Shown: positions 63,321 to 64,000 of the stretch, piece after piece
Layout of the letters: each line of letters starts with the position of its first letter
Position numbering within the stretch: the stretch's first letter is position 1
Source: Winogradskyella wichelsiae
GTDB taxonomy: Bacteria > Bacteroidota > Bacteroidia > Flavobacteriales > Flavobacteriaceae
DNA: 64,000 nucleotides
Assembly (NCBI RefSeq): GCF_013403925.1
Contig: NZ_JABFDJ010000001.1
Span: 186,001-250,000, forward strand
Direction of reading: 5' to 3'
Notes under the pieces: model-generated
Database searches by the model: none
Told to the model about the DNA's origin: nothing
The model's input: the letters and a program-made list of their open reading frames with translations, nothing else
Translations under genes and position numbers: made by a program

Positions 63321-64000
63321 ATGAGTAAAATTGAAATAAGAACTGTAGATGTGGTAAAATACATCACACCTTTGCGAGAAGGCGGCTCACTGCCTGCCAT
63401 TGTTGAGGCTAGTGATGGTTTTCTCTATGTTTTAAAATTTAGAGGTGCAGGGCAAGGAAAAAAAGCATTAATCTCTGAGTTTATTGGAGGTGAATTAGCC
63501 CGAGCTATTGGATTAAAGGTTCCTGAATTAGTCTTTATGAATTTAGACGATTCCTTTAGTAAAACCGAGCCAGATGAAGAGATTCAAGATTTATTAAAAT
63601 TTAGTGTAGGTCTTAATTTAGGCTTACATTATCTAAGTAGTTCTATTACTTTTGACCCTTTAGTTTCTGTTGCAGATGCAATGACGTCTTCTAAAATAGT
63701 GCTTTTAGACAGTATTATTAGTAATATAGATCGTACTGTAAAAAACACCAACTTACTAAATTGGAATAAAGAATTATGGGTTATAGATAATGGCGCTAGT
63801 TTTTATTTTCATCATAATTGGAGTACTTGGAAAAATCACCTTGCAAGAACATTTCCTTTGATTAAAGATCACGTTTTATTAGAACGTGCTTCGCTTTTAG
63901 ATGAAGCTTCTAAGGCTATTATTTCAGCTTTAAATTCAGACACTATAGAAGATATTGTTTCTAAAATTCCTGAAGATTGGTTGATAAATGAATCTGACAC
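63321..64000 (+). CDS. HipA-family kinase-like protein (3' end outside the window)
   Basis: An open frame of 226 codons from ATG runs off the right edge. The N-terminus MSKIEIRTVDVVKYITPLRE is followed by YVLKFRGAGQGKKALISEFIGGELARAIGL, a nucleotide-binding lobe with Lys and Glu in HipA-like kinase positions. SNIDRTVKNTNLL (catalytic loop; D then N) and ELWVIDNGASFYF (DxG-like) follow. This matches the single-gene HipA-like family often followed by a DUF3037 gene, and need not be a toxin. No HipB-type partner is visible upstream. Confidence 0.82.
   Translation, partial: MSKIEIRTVDVVKYITPLREGGSLPAIVEASDGFLYVLKFRGAGQGKKALISEFIGGELARAIGLKVPELVFMNLDDSFSKTEPDEEIQDLLKFSVGLNLGLHYLSSSITFDPLVSVADAMTSSKIVLLDSIISNIDRTVKNTNLLNWNKELWVIDNGASFYFHHNWSTWKNHLARTFPLIKDHVLLERASLLDEASKAIISALNSDTIEDIVSKIPEDWLINESD

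Noticed and set aside
63321..64000. HipA-like gene considered as a HipBA toxin-antitoxin pair
   Set aside because: The gene upstream is an O-methyltransferase and no small HTH antitoxin gene precedes it; single-gene HipA-like families are common and need not be toxins.

Overview
The window is AT-rich (roughly one third G+C by eye), densely coding, and almost certainly from a marine or host-associated member of the Flavobacteriaceae (Bacteroidota). The evidence is the gldK-gldL-gldM gliding/type IX secretion genes, an XrtF exosortase with its partner protein, a TonB-dependent receptor fused to a carboxypeptidase-like regulatory domain, many SC/NC lipoboxes, -7 elements of the Bacteroidota type TAnnTTTG, and few Shine-Dalgarno sequences. 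I found no tRNA, rRNA, insertion sequence, integrase, prophage or CRISPR. The window looks like core chromosome with one catabolic cluster.

Layout. 1-6051 (minus strand): start of gldM, then gldL and gldK, a degenerate arginase-fold protein, and topA. 6295-7092: a membrane protein of unknown role. 7309-15040 (plus): miaB, a lipoprotein, a receiver-less sigma-54 activator, an LptE-like protein, a helical repeat-like protein, secG, then groES-groEL behind a possible sigma-54 promoter. 15147-17924: PAP2 phosphatase, a YeiH-type exporter and its LysR regulator. 18037-21217 (minus): a metal-linked cassette (HYC_CC_PP protein, TonB receptor, secreted HMA protein). 21267-22239: XrtF and its associated protein. 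22332-26000: GAF/fRMsr, an FtsX/MacB permease and purH. 26032-31609: mreB-mreC-mreD-PBP2-rodA. 31667-42840: valS, a DUF1573 protein, an aminotransferase with murB, a sigma/anti-sigma pair, a small Cys-rich membrane protein, a glycosyltransferase, a second ECF-type sigma factor, and lipA with gap. 42903-52960: a hybrid sensor kinase, lpxK, a Nif3-like protein, a zinc-ribbon relative that has lost its cysteines, msrA, an Nramp transporter, a lipoprotein and a second histidine kinase.

53079-62565 is a kynurenine catabolic cluster: kynureninase (kynU), kynurenine 3-monooxygenase (kmo), a RidA-family 2-aminomuconate deaminase candidate, a 2-aminomuconate semialdehyde dehydrogenase candidate, an atypical SDR, 3-hydroxyanthranilate 3,4-dioxygenase and ACMS decarboxylase. 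Together they can carry kynurenine through 3-hydroxykynurenine, 3-hydroxyanthranilate, ACMS, aminomuconate semialdehyde and aminomuconate towards central metabolism. Tryptophan 2,3-dioxygenase and kynurenine formamidase are not in the window. Two proteins of unknown role (a PH-like protein and a large lipoprotein) sit among these genes. The cluster's intergenic regions hold a heptanucleotide tandem array, dispersed-repeat-like sequence and a strong structured-RNA candidate just ahead of the dioxygenase. The window ends in an O-methyltransferase and the start of a HipA-like kinase gene.

The observations most worth a second look are the structured element at 60843-60935, the arginase-like protein without metal ligands, the zinc-ribbon relative without cysteines, the SDR without its Tyr/Lys pair, the proposed sigma-54 link to groESL, and the paired palindromes in front of lipA. 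I did not find an obviously new multi-gene system such as a new defence island.
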